A stretch of 64,000 nucleotides of DNA, from positions 1-64,000 of the forward strand of contig JAPDRQ010000114.1 in assembly GCA_030247915.1 (NCBI GenBank), in the 5' to 3' direction. Below the pieces are notes generated by a model. It ran no database searches. It saw only the letters and a list, made by a program, of their open reading frames with translations, and had not been told where the DNA came from. This document shows, piece after piece, positions 24,287-35,712 of the stretch (position 1 is its first letter; every line of letters begins with the position of its first letter). The translations under genes and the position numbers were made by a program. Source of the DNA: Neophaeococcomyces mojaviensis (taxonomy: Eukaryota; Ascomycota; Eurotiomycetes; Chaetothyriales).

Positions 24287-25363
24287 TCAGCACTTGTCAA
24301 AAGGGTTGCATCGAGGCATACCTACGATACATCTCTCATCTTTCCCGACCATATCAAACACAGCTATGGCAGCTTCACCAATACTGGGCTTAATCCCCAC
24401 ACTTCTTGCAGCATCAACGCCGAGACCAACGTCTTTTGATAGCATTTGTGCTTTGAATCCAAGTTTGTAATCATTACTACTCGGTGCGTGAGCGACAACA
24501 CCTGGTACCGGACAAACGTTGTCACACATAAAATTTTGTCCAGTTGAGTTGGCGATAACCTGATGCAAGAGCTTTCGATCTAAACCTAGCTTTACTCCTG
24601 TGGCCATTGCTTCCGCGTTTGCCAGAAGAATTGTGCAAGATAAATAGTTGTTGCATATTTTCGCTGCCAGGCCTGCCCCAAGCCATCCACAATAGTAAAA
24701 CTTTGAAGGATCTCCCATCCAACTGAGCAAGTTCTCTAGGCGTTTCGATTTTTCGTGCTTCTCGTTTTCGAGCAGCGGATTGCTTGCCCCTATAAGCATG
24801 GACAATGTGCCCTTTTCAGCAGCTGGTACACCTCCCTGGTATTTCAAAGCGTCAGCAGGAAGTCCATTTCAAACTGTTCTACCAGATCTACGTACCGAAA
24901 CGGGGCAGTCGATATAAGTCCCCATGCCCATTGCTTCCAGGCTGTCACCAACACTCTTTGCGGTTTGCATATCGATTGTGCTGCATTCTAAGTATAGCCT
25001 CGCTTCATCAATGGGATGAGCTGCTTGCTTAGCCCCGGCTACACCAGTAGCAGTGTCTAAGTAGACTTCTCGGACATGCTGACTAGCTGGGACGATTGAG
25101 CAAATTGTTAAAGCATTCTCAGCAACTTGCTTTGCGGAAGTTGCAATCTGTATTTGTCCATAATTCTCTACATCTTTGCAAAAATTTTCGCATGTTTCCT
25201 GGTGAACATCGTATACCCAAAGTACTGACTGTTTTGGCATATGGATCCGTATATTCCGGGCCATGGGCCGTCCCATAGCACCAAGACCTTTGCACAGCAT
25301 TAGTTAGAATCTTAACGAAATGATACAGCTAGTAGTACCAATGAAGCCGAAGTTTTGTTCCAT
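24287..25363 (-). CDS. 3-hydroxyisobutyrate dehydrogenase-like reductase 1
   Basis: Three exons (25363-25339, 25287-24896, 24835-24287) give 321 residues. The dinucleotide motif GFIGLGAMGRPMA is assembled across the first intron. The substrate-binding DCPVSGGVPAAEKGTLSML is assembled across the second, and the catalytic-Lys block KICNNYL follows. This beta-hydroxyacid dehydrogenase family oxidises or reduces short hydroxy acids and semialdehydes with NAD(P). No defect is visible. It is divergent from the lactonase-like gene at 25681 with a 317-bp shared promoter, so the two are probably co-regulated. A second family member lies at 40228-41263. Confidence 0.9.
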
Positions 25364-25680
25364 GGCTGCTGAAACTGGTAGGGTGCTTGAGCGTCCTTCA
25401 AAGCTATGGAGTATATTTTTCTCAATATAGTAGAGATTGTAGTGCGAGCATAATTATTAGCTCGGGGCTGAGGCTAAGGCTTTCTGTACACAACCCCACT
25501 CATGTTGGGACCAACCCCGCAAGAAGCCCTCACAGCCAACTGCTACTCCTTAACACCCAACATAGATCTCGATTATAGCGACGAACAAAGCTCTTACAAA
25601 TACTCATTCAACAAAAGCTTTGGGTGATAGATGTTTATCGAGCTTTTCAGGTCTCGTAAAAGAAATAAAGACTTGCATGA
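25364..25680. promoter_or_regulatory. Divergent promoter of HIBDH-like 1 and MBL 1
   Basis: The 317-bp gap contains ACCCCACT at 25493-25500, one base off the cluster octamer on the minus strand, and a related ACCAACCCCGC at about 25511-25520. Confidence 0.5.
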
Positions 25681-26823
25681 ATGCCTTCCATTCAAGCTTC
25701 GAATATCGTGCAAATTTCATTGTTAGACGGAGGAAGTTTCAGCACAGCAGACATCTCGAAACTACACGAAGGGGCAGCGTCTAACTCCTTTCGACTCTAC
25801 GACTGGTGCTTCTACATCTTCCATCCAGAGTCTAAGCGTCATATAGTCTGGGACGTCGGAATCAGCTCCGTTAGTGACGCTTGAAGGTCCGTTTTTGTGC
25901 ACTAGACGAGCTAACCGATATCATCAGGATAAATCAGCTTATACGCCTCTTGTTCTTGGTGTTCAATGGAGTAGTGCTAATCCTGTCGGTCCTCAAAAGA
26001 GCTTGAGCCAGCAACTTGAAGACCGAGGGGTCAAAGCTTCTTGGGTTGATACTGTTATCTTCAGGTACATTTTTGGCAACAAGCTTCGCAAATAACTTTC
26101 CCGGAATACTGACAGGTCTTCAGCCATGCACATTGGGACCATTGCCGGCCGATCTGTGAAGAGTTTCCAAATGCTCTTGGTCTCTTTGGACCTGGAACGG
26201 CTAAATATTGCTCACCAGGGCATCTCACAAATGGCTCGCCAACAGATAACAGTCCTTGGGATGGAAGATTCTTTGATCTTTCAGGTCATGCCTCAGAGCG
26301 TTGGCAGGAGCTTTCCGGGCCATGGGAAGAGTTTGGACCTTTTCCTAGAGCGTTTGACTACTTTGGAGATGGAAGCTTCTACCTCATTGATGCGCCAGGT
26401 CATATGCCAGGGAACTTGGCAGCAGTGGCCAATATCAAGTATGGGGATGACCAAACCGCATGGGTTATCCTAGCTAGTGACTGTTGCCATTCTAGGTATG
26501 TACTGTGGTTGATTGATTGCCCACGTTGCGGACGAAGACTTAGAAAAAACTAACCTCTCAATAGAAAACTACTTATGGGCGAAGAAGAAATTGCGTCGTT
26601 CGATGGCCCAGGCGGCAAAATGTGTCTGCATGAAGACGTGGATTCAGCAAAAGAAACAATTGCGAGAATTCGTACGGCTGAGGTTGAATATGGTATGCAT
26701 GTGGCGATGGCACACGATGATGACTGGATGTGTGCCGCGACGAATGAGGTACTCTTATCACTTCTACTCGAAAAAGGCAGAGACGATTTCCTCGGACGTG
26801 TGCGTGAGGGTAAGGCGCCGTAG
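25681..26823 (+). CDS. Metallo-beta-lactamase-fold hydrolase 1 (lactonase-like)
   Basis: Four exons (25681-25869, 25928-26064, 26124-26495, 26565-26823) give 318 residues. The metal motif SHAHWDHC appears only when the second intron is spliced at gtcttcag, which fixes that acceptor. Later ligand-bearing segments are DAPGHMPGN, ASDCCHSR and MAHDDDW. The layout matches the AHL-lactonase/AttM-like branch of the MBL superfamily, enzymes that open lactones or other cyclic esters and amides using two metals. No signal peptide, so probably cytosolic. The gene is intact. With a second such enzyme at 30195-31136, it suggests the pathway passes through a lactone or lactam. Substrate not known. Confidence 0.88.
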
Positions 26824-27357
26824 TTCACTTTTTGCCACAGTGTGGGCTAAGTAACGAACTAAAGCCAGTCTAGACAGATTCCCGTTCACAGTCTCATTCA
26901 CAAATTCCTATTTAGGTTAAAACTCGTTCCATTCAAGCATAGATGCCAATGTATGGCGTACTCAAAGTTCTCGCCGGAACCAATCACTTCGTCAAATCAT
27001 TTTTGACTTTGCTTGCCACTGAGGAGCCTTGTCTTAGGGCTTAGGAGATTTTGCAGACTTTTAATTCTACTAAAGCACATGGCTAGCAACAGTCATGATC
27101 CGTCTGTTCGGGCCAAAACTCAATGAGGTAACGTGACCGGATTACTCAAACCCCACATTCAGGGGCTCCCCACAACTGCCACAAGAAATGTTTGCTGTTT
27201 GTGTTTCCGTGTGCAGAGAGATCTTGGCGTTCGCCACGCTGTTTACCATGCTTTTGTATCAGTCCAGTCAGCTAGGGGAATCAATTGAGCTACACGACGA
27301 CAAACTATTGACACTTGATACTAATACTAAAGTCAATTCTATTGAGGTTTGGTAACC
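26824..27357. promoter_or_regulatory. Promoter region of SDR 1
   Basis: 534 bp between the MBL 1 stop and the SDR start. It contains one exact cluster octamer at 27150-27157. No gene seen. Confidence 0.5.
27150..27157 (-). promoter_or_regulatory. Cluster octamer ACCCCACA
   Basis: Exact TGTGGGGT on the minus strand, about 200 bp upstream of the SDR 1 ATG. Confidence 0.65.
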
Positions 27358-28394
27358 ATGACAGCATACGACTTAAGCAGCAAAGATCTTGCAAAGCTAG
27401 GTGGAAAGACCGTAATTGTTACCGGGGGTGCTACAGGCATTGGTCGAGCGACTGTGACGCTTCTACATGGTAGTAAAGTCCTGCTTCCTCTACCGCGGAG
27501 CTGACATAATGAACTGCAGAGAATGGCGCCAACGTAGTGCTGGCCGATTGGAACGAGTCTGAAGCGAGCGATTGATATCTGAACTAAAAAACCTAGCGTA
27601 TGCCTTTTTCGATATATAAACATAAGTAATGAGTCTACAGATACTGTTCAGGAACATTCTTTTCATCAAGACGAATGTAGCCGCCTGGGACGATGTACTA
27701 AGTGCTTTCGAAGCAGGACTCAAGAACTTTTCTTCCATTAATGCAGTTATCTCAAACGCAGGAATTAACTCAGCAGAAACACTTCTAGATTTTGAAGTCG
27801 ATAAAGAAAATCAGTTGCTGCTACCACCAAAGCTAGACTCTCTAAACGTCAACCTTATAGGCCATATGTATGTGGTCAGATGCGCCATGTACTACTTCAG
27901 AAAAAACAAGACTCAAGCGGGACACATTGTCCTGACCACATCTGCAGCTGCTTTCCTTGACACACCACCGCTATACATTTACTCAACTGCGAAAGCCGGA
28001 CTACTTGGTCTTATGCGATCCCTAAGAACAACGGTAACAAAAGAAAACATAACAATTAATGCAATCGCCCCATGGATGACTAGTAAATATACACTCTATG
28101 ACTGCTCTGGACAAACAATGCTAACTTTTCTATAGTGTCTCCAATGGTACCTCGTGCCCTCGTGGATCTTGGGGTGACCTGCCAGCAAACACAGCTGAAG
28201 GCGTGGCGCGAGGACTTGTGCTGCCCATTTGCAGTCCAGAAATAAATGGAAAAACATTCTTTGTCGCAGGGAACACTATTGTGGAATTAGAGGACTCCAT
28301 TGCTGCCAATGAGCACCTATGGTTTGGTACGAAGCTCTCGGAAAAGATTAGCGAGGGCCAAAGACGACTACTTGGAGACAATCCTTTCAAGTGA
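27358..28394 (+). pseudogene. Short-chain dehydrogenase/reductase 1, frameshifted
   Basis: The product is a classical SDR: GKTVIVTGGATGIGRATV (cofactor motif), then across intron 27470-27519 ENGANVVLADWNESEAS, a later VISNAGINSAE, the catalytic YSTAK within YIYSTAKAGLLG, and INAIAPWM. Two single-base losses break it. Near 27,573 GATTGATATC reads as a stop where GAT-TTG-ATA is expected. Near 28,170 CTTGGGGTGAC has lost one T of the expected DLWGDLPAN reading. Both lie next to short homopolymers. Two further introns (ending at 27651 and about 28135) are consistent with the rest of the frame. The active-site regions themselves are preserved, so the decay is recent or the indels are assembly errors. 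Confidence 0.8.
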
Positions 28395-28711
28395 TATTGT
28401 GCCGATGAAAATGGAAAATGCAGGAAGCATGGAAGGTTCATGATCAATTGGTGGTACATAATGGGTGCAGTCGGCTCTGTTCGCTGTTCAACCGACACCC
28501 TTGGTCATAAATAAACCGCAAACCAGCTGCAACGAGCTTAAGCCAGACTTTCAATTAGAGTACTGAGTAGTAAGACATGTGTAATGACCTGACTCAATTT
28601 TCCGCTGCACCGGTGCTGACATAAGTTCAAAACTAGTTTCTTACACTCTTGAGCCTTACTGCAAAGCACTAGCTCCGACATGTCGATGGTGCTTCTTCCA
28701 AAAAGCCATAT

Positions 28712-29400
28712 CTAGCAGCAATATTCCGGTGGACCATCCCACGGCATGATCAACCAGTGAGATGAACTCTCCTCTTTCCAGGTCGCAGGTGATGATTCAT
28801 AAGTAGGATCATCAAGTACTGGTGTGTAGCCGGACACTGACGGAGTGGCAGGTGGGTTTTCGGCAATGAATATTGTATCCTTTTGGGATGACAACCTCGA
28901 GGTGCTGTTCTGTGATAATACTTCTGGTCCATCATCTATAGTTGCAGACAGGTACATCATCGAAATATCAATGTCTCCAAGACCCTCGGCCTCAAGGTCG
29001 AGTGTCTCTTCACGGACTGTTGATTGTTGGCTGAACAATTCTTGTGCAGAGCCATTAGCTACTGCATATGAAGCACTGGACAGATCTGATCGGGACTCGA
29101 ACGGCATACGGGAATCGTCTGAACTTTTAGGTTTTTTCCTGGTTCTTCGGCCGTGCTTCTCGTATGAGCATATTTTGCTTTCTTGTAAACACCTTGTGCA
29201 AGGAAGTTGGCTATCACAACGCTTTTTACTTCGAGCACAATGGTTACACGCACTCGGTGCTCTCTTCCTGCGAGGCTTCGACTGCTGGCTGAGTTTTTTC
29301 AAGCCATGCCTGTGGCAACAGTTAATCACTGACAAATATAGGAGATTCGCACATAGAATTACCTCATTGATTGTGGCTGAGTAGCTAATGTGCAAGCCAT
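28712..29400 (-). CDS. Short Zn2Cys6 regulator
   Basis: Exons 29400-29363 and 29309-28712 join in phase to 211 residues. The splice (intron 29310-29362) is needed to reach an ATG (MACTLATQPQSMRHG). The zinc cluster CNHCARSKKRCDSQLPC, then TRCLQESKIC, is preceded by a basic KPRRKRAP stretch and followed by a basic linker (KHGRRTRKKPK). There is no middle homology region. The remainder is acidic, Ser-rich and of low complexity, which could serve as an activation tail. The gene has an exact cluster octamer in its own promoter (29725-29732), so it may belong to the regulon. It is either a genuine minimal regulator or a 3'-truncated one. Confidence 0.8.
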
Positions 29401-30194
29401 AGAGTACTTCGATACTCGACTATCCCATACATCTAAGCAATCAAATATAGAGTAATGGGGCAGCTGCAGAGCTTCGTTGGGTGTGTGAAGCTTCTGGAAC
29501 TTCATTGGATGATGTCGTGATACTGATGAAGGACTATCTACTTTGATATATCATGTAGGCGGCAGCGGCGAAGTGATGATGTTAGACATGTTCTTGGTCG
29601 TCACTAGAATATTTGTCCTGGCTTATCTAGAGCTTAAATTGCATATGATAGAGCACTATGCAGGAATTAGGGGTCTGAGTAAACAAGGTTAGAAGTAAAT
29701 TCACGCACTTGTCCCAGACGGCAATGTGGGGTAATCGACCAGAGCGCTGCTGCAGTTTCAGAGAGTTCGAGCCTATGGAGACACATCCACACCTCCAGCC
29801 GTGAGCCTTCAGTCCGTCGACGCGAGTAGCCCTACCGCAAATCCTACCAAGGGCCAAATTGCCTAAAGGCAAAGACGAACACGGATCGCACCGCCAGGCC
29901 CAAGCATTAGATATAGGGTTTCTGTTGGCGTTTTAGGGAAGCTCATTTTTGGTAAGATACATGATATAACTAAGACCAAGAACTGGTCTTGTAAAGCTGT
30001 TAGTTGTTCACGAGGTTGAGGTTGTGCCTCCGAGGTCAAGACTAGGACAAAATTTTGTGCATCAGATGCTGCTTAGAAAAATTTAGAATCTGCAGCTCGA
30101 CCTCAAATTTGTTGTATTAGCTGCTGCAAATCCCGCAGTAACGTCCCTTTATATCCGGCGAAGACTGAGGCATGCTTACTTTGATGATTCCTCA
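29401..30194. promoter_or_regulatory. Promoter region of the short Zn2Cys6 gene
   Basis: 794 bp between the MBL 2 stop and the regulator ATG. It has one exact cluster octamer. No gene recognised. Confidence 0.5.
29725..29732 (+). promoter_or_regulatory. Cluster octamer TGTGGGGT
   Basis: Exact copy in context CAATGTGGGGTAATC, about 325 bp upstream of the short Zn2Cys6 gene. Confidence 0.65.
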
Positions 30195-31136
30195 CTACTT
30201 GGCATTTGGAAATGCGGCTTTTTGGTAGCGCCGTAGCCAATCATGATCATGAGCTGCGACCACATCAACGCCCCAATCACATAATATCTTCAACTTTTTA
30301 AGTGTTTGCTGCGCTCTGACAGGGTCAGTATGAATGCACAAGCGATGGCCGTCATCATTCTCCCAGTAAGCAAAATCATGTTCCGCAGTCAGTAGACATT
30401 TGTCATGGAAGGCGTCACCACACAGACAAATGAATTTGCCAGGACCTGTACGGCACAAGAGGTTGATATGACCAGGCAGCTGGCCAGGCGCATCCACAAT
30501 GTAGATTGTGCCGTCACCGAAGAGATCTAAAGAAGCATCGAAGGGACCGATTGGTTCCCAACTCGAGCCAACAGCAGCCGAGCTGAGCTCAACGGTACGG
30601 TCTAAAGGTAGAAGATCTGGATCAAAATGCTGATGAGACCCTAGCCCTTCCAGACCCTTCTCCAGAAGCTGCAGTGACCTGTTGCTGACAACGAAAGTTG
30701 ATTTCTGAAACGCTGCAGGATCTCCATGGTGGTCGTAGTGCACATGACTAAGGATAACCATATCGATATCATCTGGATATAGCCCACCAGCTTCAAGTTG
30801 AGCTGCTGCTCCTTGTCCAAGTGTATATGGCTGTCGGTTTTGTAGGTGTTTCTGGACCGCAGAAGAATAATCCTTTACGCAGTTTCTGAGACCAAGGTCA
30901 AAAAGTATGCGGAACGGTTTTTTCTTCGTGACTTGATTCACTCCTGAGGCGGCAACTGGTCCAGGATGAGTTGCCAGAAATGCCATTGATGGGACTGTTT
31001 GCTTCTTGTCCAAATTGGCATCAGACACGAAAGACTTCTCTGGGAGTGTAATCGACCCACATAAGAGAGGTACAACTGAAACATATTGTTGTCCATGACG
31101 ATCTGACGGGAGCGACCCACTTGATGAAGTGTTCAT
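30195..31136 (-). CDS. Metallo-beta-lactamase-fold hydrolase 2 (lactonase-like)
   Basis: One intact exon of 313 residues. The metal motif is ILSHVHYDHHGDPAAF. Further segments are FGDGTIYIVDAPGQLPGH, CLCGDAFHDK (bridging Asp) and VVAAHDHDW (last His), which matches the same AHL-lactonase-like branch as MBL 1. The C-terminal halves of the two proteins share GDGS/T-x-Y-x-DAPG and AHDxDW, so they are distant paralogues with different gene structures (no intron against three). It probably hydrolyses a lactone or related cyclic intermediate in the cytosol. An exact octamer lies 139 bp upstream of its ATG. Confidence 0.9.
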   Translation of the reverse strand: MNTSSSGSLPSDRHGQQYVSVVPLLCGSITLPEKSFVSDANLDKKQTVPSMAFLATHPGPVAASGVNQVTKKKPFRILFDLGLRNCVKDYSSAVQKHLQNRQPYTLGQGAAAQLEAGGLYPDDIDMVILSHVHYDHHGDPAAFQKSTFVVSNRSLQLLEKGLEGLGSHQHFDPDLLPLDRTVELSSAAVGSSWEPIGPFDASLDLFGDGTIYIVDAPGQLPGHINLLCRTGPGKFICLCGDAFHDKCLLTAEHDFAYWENDDGHRLCIHTDPVRAQQTLKKLKILCDWGVDVVAAHDHDWLRRYQKAAFPNAK

Positions 31137-31274
31137 TCTAGACCTAATATTTGCAGCATTTCATGTTTTGAATAAATATCGTGATGGGTATACACGGTCA
31201 TATGATCATCCAAAGGCACTTTATGAGCTAGCGATCAAGCTGATGATAGCTCATCTCACACCTACGGTAAAAAA

Positions 31275-31282
31275 TGTGGGGT
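31275..31282 (+). promoter_or_regulatory. Cluster octamer TGTGGGGT in MBL 2 promoter
   Basis: Context AAAAAATGTGGGGTAACC, 139 bp upstream of the MBL 2 ATG. The extended AATGTGGGGTAA form recurs at 29725. Confidence 0.7.
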
Positions 31283-31600
31283 AACCCTCGAATTTTGAAT
31301 GCTTCCCACACTGCGTGTTTTCCGGCTTGTCTCCAGGTATTGTGTTGCTACACCGGTCTAGTCTCGAAGTGTCTCCTAGGACACGCTTGTTTGCGTCGTC
31401 GTCCCTTAAATATGCACATTGTGTGCAAGCGTCAGGACTAGTCGGCTCTGATATTCAGGTGTCGCGATGTTGCAAGCGTTCGGCGACAACGTCGACATGA
31501 AAAATTAATTCTCGCTTTGGCCACCTTTCTGGTCGCTACCATCTTTGTAGTGATCCTGATTTGTGCCTCTTGCGCTATTCTTGATCTAGTAAAACGTCTA

Positions 31601-32947
31601 CAGTACTACGTCAAAAGTATTCGAACAGTAGGGTAACTTTGCCGATTTCTCGATCGACCACCTTATCAACAATCGACAATGCATTCCTTATAGTAATCTA
31701 TTACGCTCATGGTCTACGTTGTAAATACGCTCCATTAACTGCTCTGTCGTTTAATATAGACAAATCGTAGTATCAGTACTTCGTATACCACCCACGGGCA
31801 TCAATATACGCCTATACCCTCCGCATCATCGACAGTATACAACCGTTAATCTTCTCCTATAGGATAGCTAACCAGGACTACTCAATACTATACTAGAACA
31901 GGCCTACCGATACTCTTAATTTTCCTAGGCTACGAAGGTATAGATAGTACTCGTTTAGATAGTTCTTTAAAAAGGCCTAGTAGTATTTAATTAGAATAAG
32001 TTCTAATAAGTTAATTAGTTATTTTATTACTACTACTCTATTATCCCTAAACTAATCTATAAATCTTCTATATTATATAAATAAAGGCGTTATTCTACTA
32101 CTAAATTATATTAGACTCGTAGATTTATAAAATTTAAACTTCTAAGACTTTCTAATATAAGTTAATTAAGTATTTACCTCTAGGGACTACTTTATCTCGA
32201 TATAAAAAAGTAATATTTAAACGATTACCTACCTAGATCGTTATTTATATTATAATACTTAGGTTCTAGTCTATAATATATATTAAAATATTAGCTCTAT
32301 TAAGCTGTTTAGCCTTATAATACTAGGTTTAAGTTAATTATTTTTTAAAGTTCCTTTTAAGCGAATATTTATTAGTAGATACTATCTTTATCTAATTATT
32401 TAAGATTTAGTTTTTTCGCTTTTTATACTACTTTAGATATACCTTTATATAATTTATAATTAAAGTAGGCCTCTTTTTCGTTAACTAATAACTAATATTA
32501 AATTCCTTAAGGATCTAACGAATTATTAAGTTTAATATTTAAAGGCTTATTTTTAAATAAATATAGGCGTATATAGTACGCGGAAACTTCTTTACTATAT
32601 AAAGGATTACTTTATAATCTCGAATAAATCTTTCGTAGTATACTAGAACGTAGTTTAGATTTACTATAAACTCGATTTAGATTCTAATAGATAGTATCTA
32701 CGATCGTACCGCGCGACATTTTTATAACCTTTATAATCTTAAAATAGGACCTTCTAATATCCCTATACGCCTTTATTTAACCTCTCTAGTAAGGGGTTAG
32801 CTTTTTACCTTTCTAATTATTACCAGAAATAGCTGTTAGCGGCCTGTGTGAAGGCATGGTAGTGTTATAGACGAAGGTGCATTTTAAGAGTGTGGGCCGC
32901 ATCGGAAAATCGGTAATTTATTGTTCGGATACTTTTGGCAGTCACTG
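31601..32947. mobile_element. Tc1/mariner-like element, RIP-degraded
   Basis: The 1347-bp element is flanked by TA (31599-31600, 32948-32949). The ends begin CAGTACTACGTCAAAAGTAT on the left and, reverse-complemented, CAGTGACTGCCAAAAGTATC on the right. Similarity continues inward through CGAACA and CCGATTT, so the inverted repeats are about 45 bp and imperfect. The centre (about 31,930-32,820) is TpA-rich and stop-filled. The size fits a Tc1/mariner or Fot1-like element with one transposase of about 340 residues. I could not decide the orientation or find the DDE/D residues. It separates MBL 2 from the rest of the cluster. Confidence 0.8.
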
Positions 32948-32949
32948 TA

Positions 32950-34137
32950 CTAGGGCCTACAATCTTATGGTTCATGCATCTTCGGTACTTAAGCAAAGTA
33001 GCTGCAGAAGACTTCCAAAAATACATCGTGCCCCTATACGCAAGATACTGTAAACGAAAATCAGAGAGTTGAATTATGCTGATGACCAACTAAGAAAGGC
33101 AAAGTTGTGTGCATCGCTTCTAATGAGGATAGCTTTAATAATGCGCAAAGCTGGAAGAAAATCTATGGGCATGCAAGCGCCCTCACTGAAGTTAGAAAAA
33201 TATAGCTTATCACATCAACCAAAGATTACATGGATCTGACTGTTTTTGGGGTCCTGGTGTTGGGCGAGCAGCAATCCAGACCTAAATGCACATGTTCTAG
33301 GAAGAAGGAAGGTAGCTCACCTCTACTCGATGACAAATATAGTCGAGTATAAGCCATAAGTGATGAATTAAATCTAGCAGATACTAAAATGATTCGATGA
33401 GTTTGTATGCGATTGTTAAGTGTTCGACATGCAAGCCTGGCTTCAGTTTTACGCATTTGACCCCTATTGAAATGATTACTGCGAGTCAGTGCAAGCTTGA
33501 TAATATCTATCGTGTCATTTGAACTAACAAGGATTAAAGCTCAATGAATGACTTGGTTTTCTGGACAAAAGTGAGGACAAAGATGGCCTTCTAGCAGCTC
33601 TAAACAGCTATTTAGAGTACTGTGCCAACATTAGAGTCTGCTCAAGTAGTCTTAATCTTGTCAAAATTCCTGTCCTGTTTCCACAGATACAGCTGCTAAG
33701 AGATCTTGTGATGCAGCTCATGACTGGTAGGATTTCTGCACAATGGCTGTTGGTGAAATAGAATTACTGTTCCGAAAATACTTTCCTTGCTCAGCTATTC
33801 CAAACTCCAAAAAGAATGGTATGTGATGCAAATCGGCATGCTTAGCAGGAATTTTAGCATCGTTGCTAAGGACACAATATACTTGAGCAGGGAGTTTAGA
33901 GCAAGGTAGATTAAGAAACACGATATAGTGCGTGAGATGTTTTAGTGAGATATCCAAAGCAATCTGAAAATCTGATTTGGACTTGTGCTGGACGACCCCA
34001 CTTAAGGTTTGAAGGAACAAGCACTTAGTTATCGTTTGTCCAGCATCTGAATCAGTATGAATGTTTCAGAAATTATAACGCCACCGTAACCAATCGATAT
34101 CACCTCTTTGTATTCTGCTACATACTTTAATATAACT
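32950..34137. other. 1.2-kb interval between the Tc1-like element and the CMD gene
   Basis: No gene recognised; frames here are short and unsupported. ACCCCACT at 33995-34002 is a one-base variant of the cluster octamer, 136 bp upstream of the CMD pseudogene. Confidence 0.5.
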
Positions 34138-34567
34138 ATGCAGGAGCCATCTGCTAGTGCAGCAGCAGCACACAAAACTCTCTTCGACCTGGGCATCAAA
34201 TGCCGTCGAGAAGTTACGGGAGACGTGTATGTGGATCGAGCACTGACGCAAGGATCCAGTGATTTCGCAAAGCCTATGCAGGAACTTGTCACTGAGGTGT
34301 GCTGGGGAGCAGTTTGGACCAGGACTCGACCGCAAACAAAGAAGCCCTTTGAATATTGGCATGTTGTGTGCTCTGAACCGATCAAACGAGCTCGCCACCC
34401 ATGTATGAAGAGCCATCAGAAATGGATTGACACCTATTGAAATTCGAGAAGCTCTTTTGCAGGTATCACAATATGTGGGAATGCCAGCAGGTTTGGAGGG
34501 GTTCAAAGTGGCTGAAACAGTGATCAATGATATGATCCGAAATGGAGAATACACTGCAACAAGTTGA
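34138..34567 (+). pseudogene. Carboxymuconolactone decarboxylase (CMD)-family protein, broken
   Basis: The frame from ATG 34138 gives ALTQGSSDFAKPMQELVTEVCW. After a frame change near 34,318 it continues PGLDRKQRSLLNIGMLCAL, and after a TGA at 34406-34408 ends AIRNGLTPIEIREALLQVS and YVGMPAGLEGFKVAETV. The whole reads as a single CMD domain of about 140 residues. In the protocatechuate branch of the beta-ketoadipate pathway such proteins decarboxylate 4-carboxymuconolactone; many paralogues have other roles. The TGA probably replaced CGA and the next codon AGA replaced GGA, both transitions. With both lesions the gene is dead. Confidence 0.85.
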
Positions 34568-34714
34568 AAAATCGCCAAATCTGGAAGGATAAGAGGCTGA
34601 TCTACAGTTATTATCTTGATTTCAAGGGGAATAGAGAAATTAATTAGAGCATCAGAAGCTTTTCATGTCCCGTAATCTGTCGTACTCTGATCGTCTGTCA
34701 AACATGAAACGTAT

Positions 34715-35712
34715 TTATTCCTTATCTGCAGCTTGATCCAACGATACGTAGCTTGGCGTCGGCGTATCATCTGTCAAATCTCCTGATGCACTCCAATGTC
34801 TTCCGACCTTTGTGGGATTTTCAGCTTCATCCGCTATCGCAACGGCTAGATCTGCTGCGGAAATACCAAGGAGTCGACCATCAAGATTGGTAGGGTCCGA
34901 TATGTCACCTTTGACAGGAAGTCTGTCATACCAAACTTGATACTGTCCTGTTCGCTTGCCTGGTCGATAGAGGGCGCTAGGTGAGACAAACGTCCACCGG
35001 AAAGAGGTGTTCCCATCGAAGAACATGAAACTTGTGCGACAGGCGGTTACAAAAATCAGGGCGTCGTCATTGTTAATGACGGACTGCTCGTAACTCTCGA
35101 TGACTTTTCGAGACTCAGATGACCCACGTCCTTCACGTTCTTCTGCTCTGGCAACTCTATAAGCACGAAGAGCTGAGCCCATAGGACCGAGTCTTTCTTC
35201 CATGTAGCTTGTATGAGCTTCACTATCCGCGATTGCCCTTCGATAAGATACCCACCATAGTTTGTTTTCCAGAACAGATTGAAAGCCAGTGCCTGGCATA
35301 TACAGGCTGCCACAGCCTCCTATCATGATGAAGTAGCCCACATTGGCATGGCGTGCTGCAAGAATGATTCTCCGAGTCACCTCCAGGAATGGCACTACGG
35401 ATTTGTTTAAACTTTTGGCATTATCAACAGTAGGTGCTTCTTACTATATTGTAGAGCTTCATGACCGGCTGAATGTGGTCCATAAGCATTGATCAATACG
35501 TCAGTATCGTCGAATTTTTTGGCCAAAGACTCAATATCCAATTTGTTGACATCTGCAGGTCTGGGTAGATATCGCTTATGCTGTCCAACCTTACCTGGGC
35601 TTCTCGAAACTCCGATTACTGTATGACCACGGTTGATGAGTTCTAGACACAGGTAAGAACCACTGAATCCGGCTGGACCAATAATTCCAATCTTGAGAGG
35701 CGTTACGGACAT
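34715..35712 (-). CDS. NmrA/NAD(P)-dependent epimerase-like protein
   Basis: Exons 35712-35445 and 35394-34715 give 315 residues. The N-terminal Rossmann motif is GIIGPAGFSGSYLCLELINRG, and DVLINAYGPHSAGH follows. The second exon has FIMIGGCGSLYMPG and a C-terminal half with WTFVSPSALYRPGKRTGQY, typical of atypical SDRs of the NmrA or NAD(P)-binding type, which act as reductases, epimerases or redox sensors. It appears intact. It shares a 772-bp divergent promoter with the MFS pseudogene. A specific substrate cannot be assigned. Confidence 0.85.

Noticed and set aside
33718..34020. 100-codon minus-strand frame next to the CMD gene
   Set aside because: No recognisable domain, and neighbouring frames are full of stops; it may be chance.
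34029..34578. Minus-strand frames of 118 and 170 codons
   Set aside because: They overlap the CMD pseudogene, whose domain is clearly on the plus strand.
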